From positions 1 to 7,460 of the forward strand of contig JAICXI010000078.1 in assembly GCA_025980505.1 (NCBI GenBank): 7,460 bases of DNA, read 5' to 3'. A program made the position numbers and the translations under genes. Below are positions 1 to 6,776 of this stretch, piece by piece. This stretch comes from a bacterium (GTDB lineage Bacteria > Oederibacteriota > Muellerivitia > Muellerivitales > Muellerivitaceae). Under the pieces are notes generated by a model. It was not told where the DNA came from and searched no databases. It worked only from the letters and a program-made list of their open reading frames with translations. Each line of letters starts with the position of its first letter. Positions within the stretch are counted from its first letter, which is position 1.

Positions 1-313
1 AGCGCCGCAGGGGGTCGTTGCCCGTGGGGGTGATATCGGACCCGCCCTGGGAACGGGGGTCCAACGCCACCACGTGGTATTGCCTGGAAAGGTCCCGCAA
101 TTGGGCCTCCCAGATATCGGCGGGCATCAGCCAGCCGGGAATGAAAAGGAGCGTTTCCCCCTGCCCGGCTTCCAGGTAGTGCAGCCGGACGTTGTCACTG
201 GTTGTGAAAAAACCCTGGCCCGGGGAATCCTGCGCGAAAGCGGGAAAGGCAAGGGCCAAGGCCATCAACGGGATCAAGGAAACGATTTTCTTAAGCCAAG
301 CGCTGAAGGACAT
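1..313 (-). CDS. Secreted alpha/beta-fold hydrolase, N-terminal part (runs off left edge)
   Basis: The minus strand reads without a stop from an ATG at 313-311 to the window edge, giving 104 residues. Residues 1-27 look like a signal peptide: basic KK near the N-terminus, a Leu/Ala-rich core and an AFA cleavage site before Gln28, so the product is probably periplasmic or secreted. The mature part starts like an alpha/beta hydrolase. A beta-hairpin (VRLHYLEAG) leads to the oxyanion-hole strand LLFIPGW at about 55-61, then IWEAQLRDLS and the strand VVALDPRSQGGSD at about 81-93. This layout is usual in the haloperoxidase/epoxide-hydrolase branch of Abhydrolase_1. The nucleophile elbow, acid and histidine lie outside the window, so substrate and activity cannot be judged. 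A purine-rich GGGCAGG lies a few bases before the ATG as a weak ribosome binding site. It is divergent from the isochorismatase-like gene about 500 bp away. Confidence 0.85.
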   Translation of the reverse strand, partial: MSFSAWLKKIVSLIPLMALALAFPAFAQDSPGQGFFTTSDNVRLHYLEAGQGETLLFIPGWLMPADIWEAQLRDLSRQYHVVALDPRSQGGSDITPTGNDPLRR

Positions 314-812
314 CAGGCCTGCCCTTTTCGGCGTGGAATTTGGGGAAGCAAGCGGCGGAAGAGAGTTTAACCATTTGCCGTTGAAACGGAAAGGAAGTTT
401 TCAAGAGCGGTGGAAAAATCCAAATTCCCGTCCCCCGGGGCCACCGGGAGGGTTGTTAAACGAGGAACTCTTGGAACGGGTCCCGCTTTCGGCCGGTTCG
501 TTGTCAGGCGAAGCCCTTCCGGATCCGTCGCCGTCCTCCGGAAAGCGGGCGCCCGGTCCGATTTTCAACGGATGGCCCGGGGGACCTGGTTCAGAAAGCG
601 GGTCGGCCCGCTTTTGAAATTGAAAATCACGCCTGGAACCCTAACGGACCCAGTTATACCCTTAAACGATGATCCCGAACTTCAAAAGCGAGGACCGGGA
701 TTTTCTTTCCGCCGGAAACCACCGGAAAAACCGGAAGGATTGAAAGCCTCAAAGGGTTGGGGCGGTTTCGGGCGGTCTTCCATAAAGGTTTGAGATGGGC
801 AAAGGAGTTGAA
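314..812. other. Divergent intergenic region, no supported gene
   Basis: About 500 bp lie between two divergent genes and should hold the promoters for both. Open frames here are Pro/Gly/Arg-rich, have no ribosome binding site and do not resemble proteins. I see short inverted repeats (notably 595-614) but no convincing sigma70 promoter. A TTGAAA at 620-625 and a TTATAC at 654-659 are separated by about 28 bases, which is too far for a standard promoter. Confidence 0.6.
595..615. terminator. Hairpin, possible weak terminator
   Basis: A perfect 8-bp stem (AAAGCGGG at 595-602 with CCCGCTTT at 607-614) encloses the loop TCGG. The T-run after it on the plus strand is only four bases, so termination is uncertain. 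It could end transcription in the gap between the divergent genes, or be a chance or regulatory hairpin. Confidence 0.3.
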
Positions 813-1384
813 ATGAAAATCGATCCAAGGAAGACGGCCGTGCTGAGCTTGGACATCCAGCAAGGGATCCTGGGTTTTGTGCCGGGGGCGGAGGCGATAC
901 TGCCTAACGCGGCCAAGGTGGTTGAAACCGCGAGGAAAGGGGGCTTTTACTGCTGCACATGGGGATCGGCTTTGAGCCGGGTTATCCCGAGATAGGGCCC
1001 CGCAACAGCCGTTTCTCCCGGCTCAAGGAACAAGGGGCTTTCCTCAAGGGGTCGGATTCGGCCCGGACCCATCCCGCCATCTTCAAGCCCGGCGACACGG
1101 TGCTTTACAAAAACCGCGTCAGCGTCTTCGCCGGAAGCCCGCTGCAGTTGATCCTCCAGGCGCGGGGGATTGAAAACCTGGTGCTGATGGGCATCGCCAC
1201 CAGCCGGGTCGTCTTGTCCACGCTTTGCCAGGCCGGCGACCTGGATTACCAATGCACGGTCGTGAAAGACGCCTGCTTTGACGCGGATGCGGAAGTGCAC
1301 CGCGTACTGACCGAAAAGGTTTTCGCGGCCCAGGCCAGGGTCCTTACGGCCGCGGACTTCCAGGCGGAATGCGCTTCCGGATAA
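813..1384 (+). pseudogene. Isochorismatase-like (cysteine hydrolase family) gene with a one-base frameshift
   Basis: The start at ATG 813 follows AAAGGAG (801-807) by five bases. Residues 1-46 read MKIDPRKTAVLSLDIQQG and onward, including the family's catalytic-type Asp14. The frame then fails near 950/951 and stops shortly after. The next frame resumes exactly in register from LHMGIGFEPGYPEIGPRNS to the stop at 1384. Adding back one base (TAC-N-TG) restores a continuous protein of about 190 residues, normal for the family. It keeps the catalytic-type Lys at about residue 100 (VLYKNRVS) and the GIATS turn at about 128-131. The usual nucleophilic Cys after that turn is replaced by Val (TSRVVL), as in a subgroup of this family that I recall carrying TSGVVL-type motifs. 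The function is therefore uncertain, and isochorismate hydrolysis should not be assumed. The frameshift may be real decay or an assembly indel. Confidence 0.85.
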
Positions 1385-2003
1385 TAAGGAATTGGGGGAG
1401 GCGCGCTGGGTCCGTTCAAAAGTTACTTTATCGGAGTCGCCGCCGCCATGGTTCCCGCCCCAGGCATCATGGGGTCAAGGGCGGCATGGACCAAGTTGGG
1501 ACCTTGGGTGCGTTTTCCCCGGGCTGGATGGCCGGAGCGACCTCGATGTTCATCAAGGCGGGACCTGTCCATCGAACCTGAACCGGTTGCTTGTCCGCGG
1601 CGGGGACCCGGAATGGACGAACCCGAAACCGAATTACCCCTTCTCTTCTTTTGCCGCGGTTTCGATGACGTCGGTTAAGCCCAACCAGGCATTTTGCGCC
1701 CAGCCTCATGGTTGGGGTCCCACCTTGAAGGCCTTCCCATCCGCCCCGATGGGGGTGTATCCTACTTATCCCAGGTGTCCCTTTTTCCGGGGAAAGTCCA
1801 GCCTGGACCCTTTGGGTGATGCATTTTCACGTAACGGCGGTGGAAGGGGGCCCGTAAAATAAAAGAATCCCGCCCTTTACGTCCCCGGCCCCGGGAGGGA
1901 GGGGAAGCCGTGAAAGGTCGAAGCGGCCGGAACTTATTCCGGACGTGGTTCGTCAGATGGATGGCGTGAAAGAACCCCAACTTCCGCTCGAAGGAGCAAG
2001 ATC
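1385..2003. other. Long intergenic region with a possible decayed coding fragment
   Basis: About 620 bp lack an intact gene. Between about 1391 and 1581 the plus strand reads LGPFKSYFIGVAAAMVPA and onward in one frame, then GTLGAFSPGWMAGATSMFI and onward in another. One extra G in the GGGG run near 1471-1475 joins them into one protein-like stretch that lacks a start. The opposite strand also reads plausibly (MNIEVAPAIQPGENAPKVP), so the strand cannot be decided. The rest (1582-1990) is GC-rich with no protein-like frame. A ribosome binding site for the next gene lies at 1991-1996. Confidence 0.4.
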
Positions 2004-3458
2004 ATGAGAGCTTTTTTGAGGTCCTTGTCTTTCTTTTCCCTTGCCGTCATCCTGGGGCCGTTCCAACAGGGCTGTACCATCCAATTCCAAGTGGTGAAGG
2101 ACCCGGCGCCCAACCTCCACCGCATCGAACGCCTCATTCAGATGCAAAGGGATCAGATCGATTCGGCGGTCCAAACGAACCAATTGGACCGTCCTGTGGC
2201 CCAGGCCCTGGCCGATAACGTCGATATGGTCCATGGCTTGACCCTCCAGTACCAGGAATCCGCCGCCCAAAGCGAGGACCTGACGGACGCTCAAACCCTC
2301 TTTTTGAACAACTTGCTCACGGATAATGAAATGGCGATCAATGACGCCATCCAACGCCGCGATCAATGGGCCCAAGTCTTCCAGGGCGGCTGGGAATTCG
2401 GTTCCGGAAACAGACAGGACGGCCTGCTTTATACCGCCTTCCTCAACTACAAACTCGAACAACAGCAGGCCGATATCGAGGATGCGGTCCAATCGGGCCG
2501 GCTTTCCGTGGCCCAGTCCGAACAGTTGAAGAGCCGCATCGGGATCATCCGGGGCACGGCCCTTAACGACTACGGCCGGAACGGCCGGTTGGTTTTGAAC
2601 CTGGGCCAGATCCATCAGTTGAACCAGATGGCCGAGGACAACCGCCGTCTCCTCCGTTTCCGCACCCAGTGGCGCCATGGAAACTGGCATAACGACAAAT
2701 ACCGCTCTTGGAATGCGCCAGGGACCCCCTATCGGGACAACTCCTGGGTGAAGTCCGCCAGCGATCCGGACCAGTCCCGCCAAGGCGCACACCGTTACTG
2801 GGATGGTCGGCCCGTCCGGCCAGACGACCATCCCCTTGATGAGGCGGGGCAACAAGCCCCCAATTCGCAACGCGCGGTTTGGACCCCGACCTCCACGCCT
2901 GTTCCTGAACGGCCCCGCTTGAACGCAAACCGAAACGATGCCGGAAGGCCGTCCCCCGCCAAGGGTCCCGGCCAGGGAAGGGCGGTACAACAAGCCCCCA
3001 ATGCCCAACCCGCGGTTGCGGTCCCGACTTCCACGCCTGTTCCCGCGGCGGTGGTCCCGCCGTCGGCAACGCGCGTCCTTGGGCGGCCCCGCTGGAACGG
3101 GGGGGGGAATTTCAACGTTGGTTCGCCCCATCCAAAGGGCCCGGCACAGGGAGGCCCAACCGCCTCCAAGGCCACGGAGAAATACCTGCCGGCCGATCCC
3201 CTCAAAGCGCGCCTTCAAAAGCAAGATGAATCACTCCGAAAGGCCGTGGAGGAGATGGGGCGCAAGGGCGACCGGACCCTTTTTGGCGCCCTTCACCAGA
3301 AAAATAACGCCATCCGGAAGGCCTTCAATGATTACCAGAGTCAAAACCGCCAAAAGGGTTTTACCCAGGAACAATCAGACCAATTGACCAAAATGATGGA
3401 CGATTTCGACAAGACCCTCGCCGGTCCCGCTCCACCCAACCCCGTTTCCACCCAATGA
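2004..3458 (+). CDS. Exported protein with three copies of a helical repeat and a Pro/Gly-rich linker; family not recognised
   Basis: The ATG at 2004 follows AAGGAG (1991-1996) by seven bases. The N-terminus (RAFLRSLSFFSLAVILG) is a signal sequence. Cys24 follows QQG, a poor but possible lipobox, so the product may be a lipoprotein or a plainly secreted protein. Residues about 37-117, 143-217 and 398-472 appear to be three copies of one alpha-helical unit. Each has a Q-rich amphipathic helix ending in AVQ/AVE, a second helix ending near an aromatic, then LT-x-x-Q or FTQEQ leading into a QLxxMxxDN-like helix. Residues about 225-397 are a low-complexity linker rich in Pro, Gly, Asn and Arg with an internal duplication. 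No enzyme motif is visible. The heptad-like helices suggest coiled-coil or protein-binding behaviour in the envelope. The unit's reappearance after the linker confirms the reading frame. A strong terminator follows about 150 bp downstream, so it is probably monocistronic. The long antisense open frame is a shadow. Confidence 0.85.
   Translation: MRAFLRSLSFFSLAVILGPFQQGCTIQFQVVKDPAPNLHRIERLIQMQRDQIDSAVQTNQLDRPVAQALADNVDMVHGLTLQYQESAAQSEDLTDAQTLFLNNLLTDNEMAINDAIQRRDQWAQVFQGGWEFGSGNRQDGLLYTAFLNYKLEQQQADIEDAVQSGRLSVAQSEQLKSRIGIIRGTALNDYGRNGRLVLNLGQIHQLNQMAEDNRRLLRFRTQWRHGNWHNDKYRSWNAPGTPYRDNSWVKSASDPDQSRQGAHRYWDGRPVRPDDHPLDEAGQQAPNSQRAVWTPTSTPVPERPRLNANRNDAGRPSPAKGPGQGRAVQQAPNAQPAVAVPTSTPVPAAVVPPSATRVLGRPRWNGGGNFNVGSPHPKGPAQGGPTASKATEKYLPADPLKARLQKQDESLRKAVEEMGRKGDRTLFGALHQKNNAIRKAFNDYQSQNRQKGFTQEQSDQLTKMMDDFDKTLAGPAPPNPVSTQ
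2850..3155 (+). repeat. Diverged tandem duplication inside the linker of the 484-residue protein
   Basis: The DNA CAACAAGCCCCCAAT begins at 2850 and recurs at 2988. Both copies go on to encode QQAPN(S/A)Q, then PTSTPVP, then an Arg/Pro/Asn-rich part ending in KGPGQG or KGPAQGG. The first unit is 138 bp; the second is slightly longer because of an insertion. This is an in-frame duplication that lengthened the disordered linker between the second and third helical units. Confidence 0.75.
3099..3107 (+). repeat. Nine-base poly-G tract within the coding region
   Basis: Nine consecutive G bases encode Gly-Gly-Gly in the linker. Tracts of this length can slip. A length change that is not a multiple of three would replace the third helical repeat with an unrelated Arg/Pro-rich frame. 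The frame as given is intact. Confidence 0.8.
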
Positions 3459-3604
3459 AAATGGGGGAAGGCCACCTTCAATAACTTGGGTTTGGTTTAT
3501 CAAAATCCCGGCACATCCCGGTCATCCTGAAGGACGGGGCCTTCAAGAGGTTCGACAAGAAGGGTAAGCCGGTTTCGTGGCCGGGCAAGGAAACATCCCA
3601 ATCG

Positions 3605-3639
3605 AAACGGAAGGGGCCACCGGGCCCCTTCCGTTTTTT
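3605..3639 (+). terminator. Strong rho-independent terminator
   Basis: A perfect stem pairs ACGGAAGGGGCC (3607-3618) with GGCCCCTTCCGT (3623-3634) around the loop ACCG. It is extended by AAA/TTT pairing and followed by TTTTTT (3634-3639). It should end transcripts from the gene at 2004-3458. The matching A's upstream are few, so activity on the minus strand is less likely. Confidence 0.9.
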
Positions 3640-3796
3640 CCCCATAACCTGGAACTGTTTTAGCGGGATCGCCCATGGGATAATCCCGGGCAAGGGGCGG
3701 TGTTTGAGTTGTCCGCGACGGGGGCCCCTTTTGCCCCGTAAAAAGCCTGGTTTTAACCCCGATTACGACAGAACTTCCGCCACCCCTGTTTCGTCC

Positions 3797-3802
3797 TATA
3801 AT
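3797..3802 (+). promoter_or_regulatory. Consensus -10 box (TATAAT) for the downstream lipoprotein gene
   Basis: TATAAT matches the sigma70 -10 consensus exactly and lies 46 bases before the ATG at 3849. The -35 region at the right distance (around 3774-3780, CTTCCGC) is poor. The promoter may be weak, activator-dependent, or use another sigma factor of the same family. A start near 3809 would give a leader of about 40 bases. Confidence 0.5.
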
Positions 3803-3848
3803 TGTTCCGGTGCTTTGTTATCTTATTTTTCCGGAAAGAGGCAATGCG

Positions 3849-4664
3849 ATGAAACCAGCCCCTGTTTTTCCGATCCTGTTGAAAACGATTTTGGTTTTGA
3901 CGGTTGTTTTCTTGTTCAATGGCTGCGCGGAAAAACCCCAGCCGCCCCTCTTCAGCCTTTACGGTTTCCAACGCCTCGCCGTCATTCCCTTTTCCAACAA
4001 TACGCAGGACCCCGCCTTGGCCGTTTCCCTGCAGGACGAGATGACCAGTGAGATTGTGAATCTCAACGCCGTTCCCGTGATCGAGGCGGGACAGGTGGCG
4101 GCCTACCTGAAGTCCCTCTCCGCAAAAGCTTCCGATGTGATGACGGATTCGGGATTACGCCAAAATATCGCCCGACATTTTAAATGCGACATCCTTCTGG
4201 TGGGTTCGGCGGAGGGATACAACGAGTTCCTCAAGGATGAGGCGCCCCGAAGGTCGGATTCGGGATGGGGTTTTTACACCGACCGAAAGGTTGTCGTGAC
4301 CAACAACGCCAAGCTGATGGACCCGGCCAGTGGCAGCCTCCTCTGGTTTCGGAATAAGAACTGGGGCGCAAGTTGGCACAACACCTGGAACCCCCTTCCC
4401 GTCCCGGAGTCCGTGATCCTTCCGGGCCAATTGGGGCAATTTATCGATTTGGCAAACTTGGTGGCAAACCGGCTGGACCACAAGGTGGACGTTGAGCCCC
4501 CCGCGATGGACGAAAACGACGGCGGCGCCCTGATCTATCCCCGAAGCAGTGCTTTTGCCAGGCTTCGCCAGAAGGCCATCGTGGCCGCGGTGGATTCCAT
4601 GGTGGATGACTTCCAAGGCCATTACAACTGGACGCCGGAGCTAAGGACCCATAACGGCCAATAG
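3849..4664 (+). CDS. Envelope lipoprotein, CsgG/LpoB-like (GNA1162-type) fold suspected
   Basis: The ATG at 3849 is chosen because GGAAAGAGG (3833-3841) lies seven bases upstream; an in-frame extension to 3810 has no ribosome binding site. The product is 271 residues. Residues 1-25 form a hydrophobic signal (LLKTILVLTVVFLFNG) ending at Cys26, a reasonable lipoprotein processing site, so the mature protein should be lipid-anchored in the envelope. The mature start RLAVIPFSNNTQDP, then SLQDEMTSEI, NLNAVPVIE and AYLKSL, follows the beta-alpha-beta pattern of lipoproteins related to CsgG, LpoB and GNA1162. In that pattern a strand VxPF is followed by a helix carrying the LxxxMTSxL-like motif and then the strand VIE. 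Residues about 105-120 (HFKCDILLVGSAEGY) are the next strand of that fold. The C-terminal part has a KLMDPASGSLLWF strand and helices. The partner is unknown. No terminator with a T-run follows; a 6-bp hairpin at 4691-4706 is the only candidate. Confidence 0.75.
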   Translation: MKPAPVFPILLKTILVLTVVFLFNGCAEKPQPPLFSLYGFQRLAVIPFSNNTQDPALAVSLQDEMTSEIVNLNAVPVIEAGQVAAYLKSLSAKASDVMTDSGLRQNIARHFKCDILLVGSAEGYNEFLKDEAPRRSDSGWGFYTDRKVVVTNNAKLMDPASGSLLWFRNKNWGASWHNTWNPLPVPESVILPGQLGQFIDLANLVANRLDHKVDVEPPAMDENDGGALIYPRSSAFARLRQKAIVAAVDSMVDDFQGHYNWTPELRTHNGQ

Positions 4665-5277
4665 GGCCGGAAGTACGAAATCCTCCGGTTGCCGATTTCC
4701 ATCGGCCCAATAATGAAAAACAGTGGTTGGGGTTTGTCTGCGGCGGGGAGGTGTAATGGGCATCGTGCCAGCGAAGGTTTGTAGAGCCAGCGGGTGAGGG
4801 AGTAGGTCGAAAAGAGCCGACCCAAATCCTGACCAGGTAATCACCAGAGAGCCTGGAAGTCAGCCCCCGAGGTGCCGACGAAAATTGGCACATCGAAACG
4901 GGGTCATAAACCTCATTTAGTGAGGGAACAATCCAGCAGTCCGCAACATAAAGTGAATCCTGCCGCGTCGTGAACACCACACCGAAAAGGTGTAAGAGGG
5001 TGCCGAGCCGCGTGTCTATCGGCGAAGGCCATGATCCCATTGATGAATCTGGAACAAATGGGGCAAATCCTTCGGCGTATGGGGAACGGAATGTTGGAAA
5101 GGCTTTGCAAGCAACCTGGGAGATCCTACCCGCCAAAAGACTTGCCGCTATAAGGCTAAAACCGAAAAGTGGTAAGGGCGGGAGGAAGTCGGAGGGGGTC
5201 ACATTACCGCTGAAGGGTGGACAACAAAACCACCTGGAGGGAAGGACCCCTGCTTCAACCAAGCGTTCGAGAAGAAG

Positions 5278-6588
5278 ATGCACTGGAGAATGCCAGAGAT
5301 GGCTAACAACTCAGACGACAAAGTGCGGAACCTTCAGAGAGCACTGTACCGAGCGGCCAAGAGGAATCCAAGCCGAAGATTCCATGCGCTGTATGACAAG
5401 ATCGTCCGAGGGGACGTTCTGGCAAAGGCGTGGAAACAGGTAAGGGCCAATGGAGGCCAAGGAGGAGTGGACGGGGAGACGCTGGAATGGATTGAAAAGA
5501 AGGTAGGGGTTATTCCATTCCTGAGGGGAATCCAGGAGGAACTCAAAGCTGGGAAATACCGGCCTAAACCGGTGAGACGAGTGGAAATACCTAAGCCCGA
5601 CGGAAGCAAGAGACCGTTGGGAATTCCGGTGATCCGGGATCGGGTAGTCCAAGCGGCTTGTCGGAAGTTGGTGGAACCCATCTTTGAGGCGGACTTTCTG
5701 GAATGCTCGTATGGATTTCGGCCAAAACGCGGAGCCCAGCAGGCCCATCGGGAGATTAAGAAGTGGATCAACCGGGGGTACAGATGGGTGGTGGATGGAG
5801 ATATTAGGAAGTATTTCGATTCTATCGACCACGTCAAACTGATGGTGCTGGTGCGCCAGAGGATCAGCGATCGGAAGGTTCTGAACCTGATTCGAGGATG
5901 GCTGAAAGTGGGAGTGCTCAAGGAAGGAAGGCTTACGCCGACTCTCCAAGGAACACCACAAGGCGGAGTTATTTCACCGCTGTTATCCAATGTTTACCTC
6001 CACTTGTTGGACAAGGTTTGGAACAAGAGACACAGGAAACTAGGAAGGCCGGTGCGCTACGCGGATGATTTCGTGGTGCTGTGTGGCAACCAAGCTGATG
6101 CGGAAAAGAGTCTGGCGGTCATCAAGAAATTGATGGTACACCTAGGGCTCGAACTGCACCCAGAAAAGACACGGTTGGTAGAAATGGGGCCAAAGAAGGA
6201 AGGCTTTGACTTCCTGGGGTTCCACTTTCAAGTAGGCATGCCGTTGAAAAGAAGGGGAAAGACCTGTTGTCTGAGTTGGCCGAGTCGAAAGGCCATGAGG
6301 AAAATCGCCGAGAAGGTGAAGATGATAACGGCGGGCCAAGTACGACTTCAGTCTTCGATGGAAGATTTGGTGAAGACCTTGAACCCGGTATTGAGGGGAT
6401 GGTCCAACTATTTTCGAATCGGGGACAGCCAGCAGCACTTTTCCAAACTCCAATTTTATGTACTCGAAAGGTTGATTTTGTTCCGAAGGCGTAAGTACGC
6501 CTGGGAGGGACGAACATGGCTGATTGAGGAAATAAAACGACTTGGTTTGTACTGGATGCCGAGCTGTGCCTTGCATGTCGCCGGATGA
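5278..6588 (+). CDS. ltrA: Group II intron reverse transcriptase/maturase, no endonuclease domain
   Basis: This is a 436-residue intron-encoded protein that helps the intron RNA splice and copies it during retrohoming. Visible blocks in order are RT0 (about 16-66, GGQGGVDG), RT1 (93-117, YRPKPVRRVEIPKPDGSKRP), RT2 (about 118-160, CSYGFRPKRGAQQA), RT3 (171-184, VVDGDIRKYFDSID), RT4 (225-238, GTPQGGVISPLLSN), RT5 (260-269, RYADDFVVLC), RT6 (288-300, LGLELHPEKT) and RT7 (309-317, GFDFLGFHF). The YADD aspartates and Asp175 are intact, so polymerase activity is plausible. The maturase domain X spans about 360-428 (LNPVLRGWSNYF, then LILFRRRKYAW). The protein ends right after GLYWMPSCALHVAG with no DNA-binding/HNH extension, which places it among the endonuclease-less lineages. 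In-frame starts at 5278, 5290 and 5299 are all possible. GAGAAGAAG just before 5278 and TGGAG at 5284-5288 before 5299 leave the choice open. Confidence 0.95.
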   Translation: MHWRMPEMANNSDDKVRNLQRALYRAAKRNPSRRFHALYDKIVRGDVLAKAWKQVRANGGQGGVDGETLEWIEKKVGVIPFLRGIQEELKAGKYRPKPVRRVEIPKPDGSKRPLGIPVIRDRVVQAACRKLVEPIFEADFLECSYGFRPKRGAQQAHREIKKWINRGYRWVVDGDIRKYFDSIDHVKLMVLVRQRISDRKVLNLIRGWLKVGVLKEGRLTPTLQGTPQGGVISPLLSNVYLHLLDKVWNKRHRKLGRPVRYADDFVVLCGNQADAEKSLAVIKKLMVHLGLELHPEKTRLVEMGPKKEGFDFLGFHFQVGMPLKRRGKTCCLSWPSRKAMRKIAEKVKMITAGQVRLQSSMEDLVKTLNPVLRGWSNYFRIGDSQQHFSKLQFYVLERLILFRRRKYAWEGRTWLIEEIKRLGLYWMPSCALHVAG

Positions 6589-6600
6589 AAGGTTGTCGGA

Positions 6601-6633
6601 AAGCCGTATGATCGAAAAGGTCACGTACGGTTG
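6601..6633 (+). ncRNA. Group II intron domain V (catalytic hairpin)
   Basis: AGCCGTATG (6602-6610) pairs with CGTACGGTT (6624-6632, allowing GU pairs) below a two-base bulge. The upper stem is closed by a GAAA-type loop at 6614-6618. The catalytic triad AGC is at 6602-6604. This closely matches the usual bacterial domain V, which reads GAGCCGTATG on the 5' strand and ACGTACGGTT on the 3' strand. The outermost base pair, normally G-C, appears to be lost here (A opposite G). Confidence 0.9.
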
Positions 6634-6776
6634 TGAGGGGGCGCTGGAGACGAAGTGATGGGAGACCCTAAACGGGCACGAAGCCGGAAACGGCGGATAC
6701 AGCCAAGGGACGACCTGTACACCATCGCGCCAGTGCTCTACTCTGCAAGTAATTCCACGATATTCAATTCACCTCC

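Larger units (their letters stand above)
3459..3848. other. Intergenic region with terminator, promoter and a possible C-terminal gene remnant
   Basis: Between the two plus-strand genes this region holds a strong terminator (3605-3639) and a consensus -10 box (3797-3802). From about 3485 one frame reads ILKDGAFKRFDKKGKPVSWP before running into the terminator stem. It looks protein-like but has no start and no stop before the hairpin, so it may be the eroded end of a lost gene. The stretch 3640-3790 shows nothing convincing. Confidence 0.5.
4765..6741 (+). mobile_element. Group II intron, complete, with reverse transcriptase in domain IV
   Basis: The 5' end is set at GTGCCAG (4765), because the same heptamer, also preceded by CATC, begins a second related element at 7415. 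Both continue with TGTAG, GCCAGC and GGTGAGG at nearly equal distances. The intron consensus is GTGYG; here the fifth base is C in both copies. About 510 bases of structured RNA (domains I-III) precede the reverse transcriptase. Domain V (about 6601-6633) follows its stop codon by 12 bases. The 3' end is uncertain by about 10 bases. It is placed after CTCTAC because GGCGCTGG (6640-6647) can pair with CCAGTGCT (6730-6737), closing a long domain VI-like element. A candidate EBS1 (GGTGCC, 4999-5004) can pair with the last six exon bases GGCATC. The intron sits about 100 bp after the lipoprotein gene and 83 bp before the toxin gene, apparently in non-coding DNA. Confidence 0.85.

Noticed and set aside
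1953..3224. 423-codon open frame on the minus strand
   Set aside because: It is antisense to the 484-residue gene, lacks a ribosome binding site, and has Gly/Arg/Pro-rich composition. The plus-strand frame has a signal peptide and internal repeats.
4691..4706. Hairpin GCCGAT-TTCC-ATCGGC as the lipoprotein gene's terminator or as the intron 1 target stem
   Set aside because: The stem is only six base pairs, no T-run follows, and it ends nearly 60 bases before the intron junction.
4441..5283. 280-codon minus-strand open frame across the lipoprotein 3' end and the intron 5' end
   Set aside because: It crosses an intron boundary and structured RNA domains, so it is a shadow of unrelated sequences.
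4970..5443. 157-codon plus-strand open frame upstream of the reverse transcriptase
   Set aside because: It lies in intron domains I-III and overlaps the start of the reverse transcriptase in another frame; there is no protein-like pattern.
5311..5990. Two long minus-strand open frames opposite the reverse transcriptase
   Set aside because: They are antisense to conserved reverse transcriptase blocks and are Ser/Pro/Arg-rich shadows.
5278..6588. Retron or diversity-generating-retroelement reverse transcriptase
   Set aside because: The maturase X domain and an adjacent group II domain V show an intron-encoded protein; no template/variable repeat pair or msr/msd-like RNA is seen.
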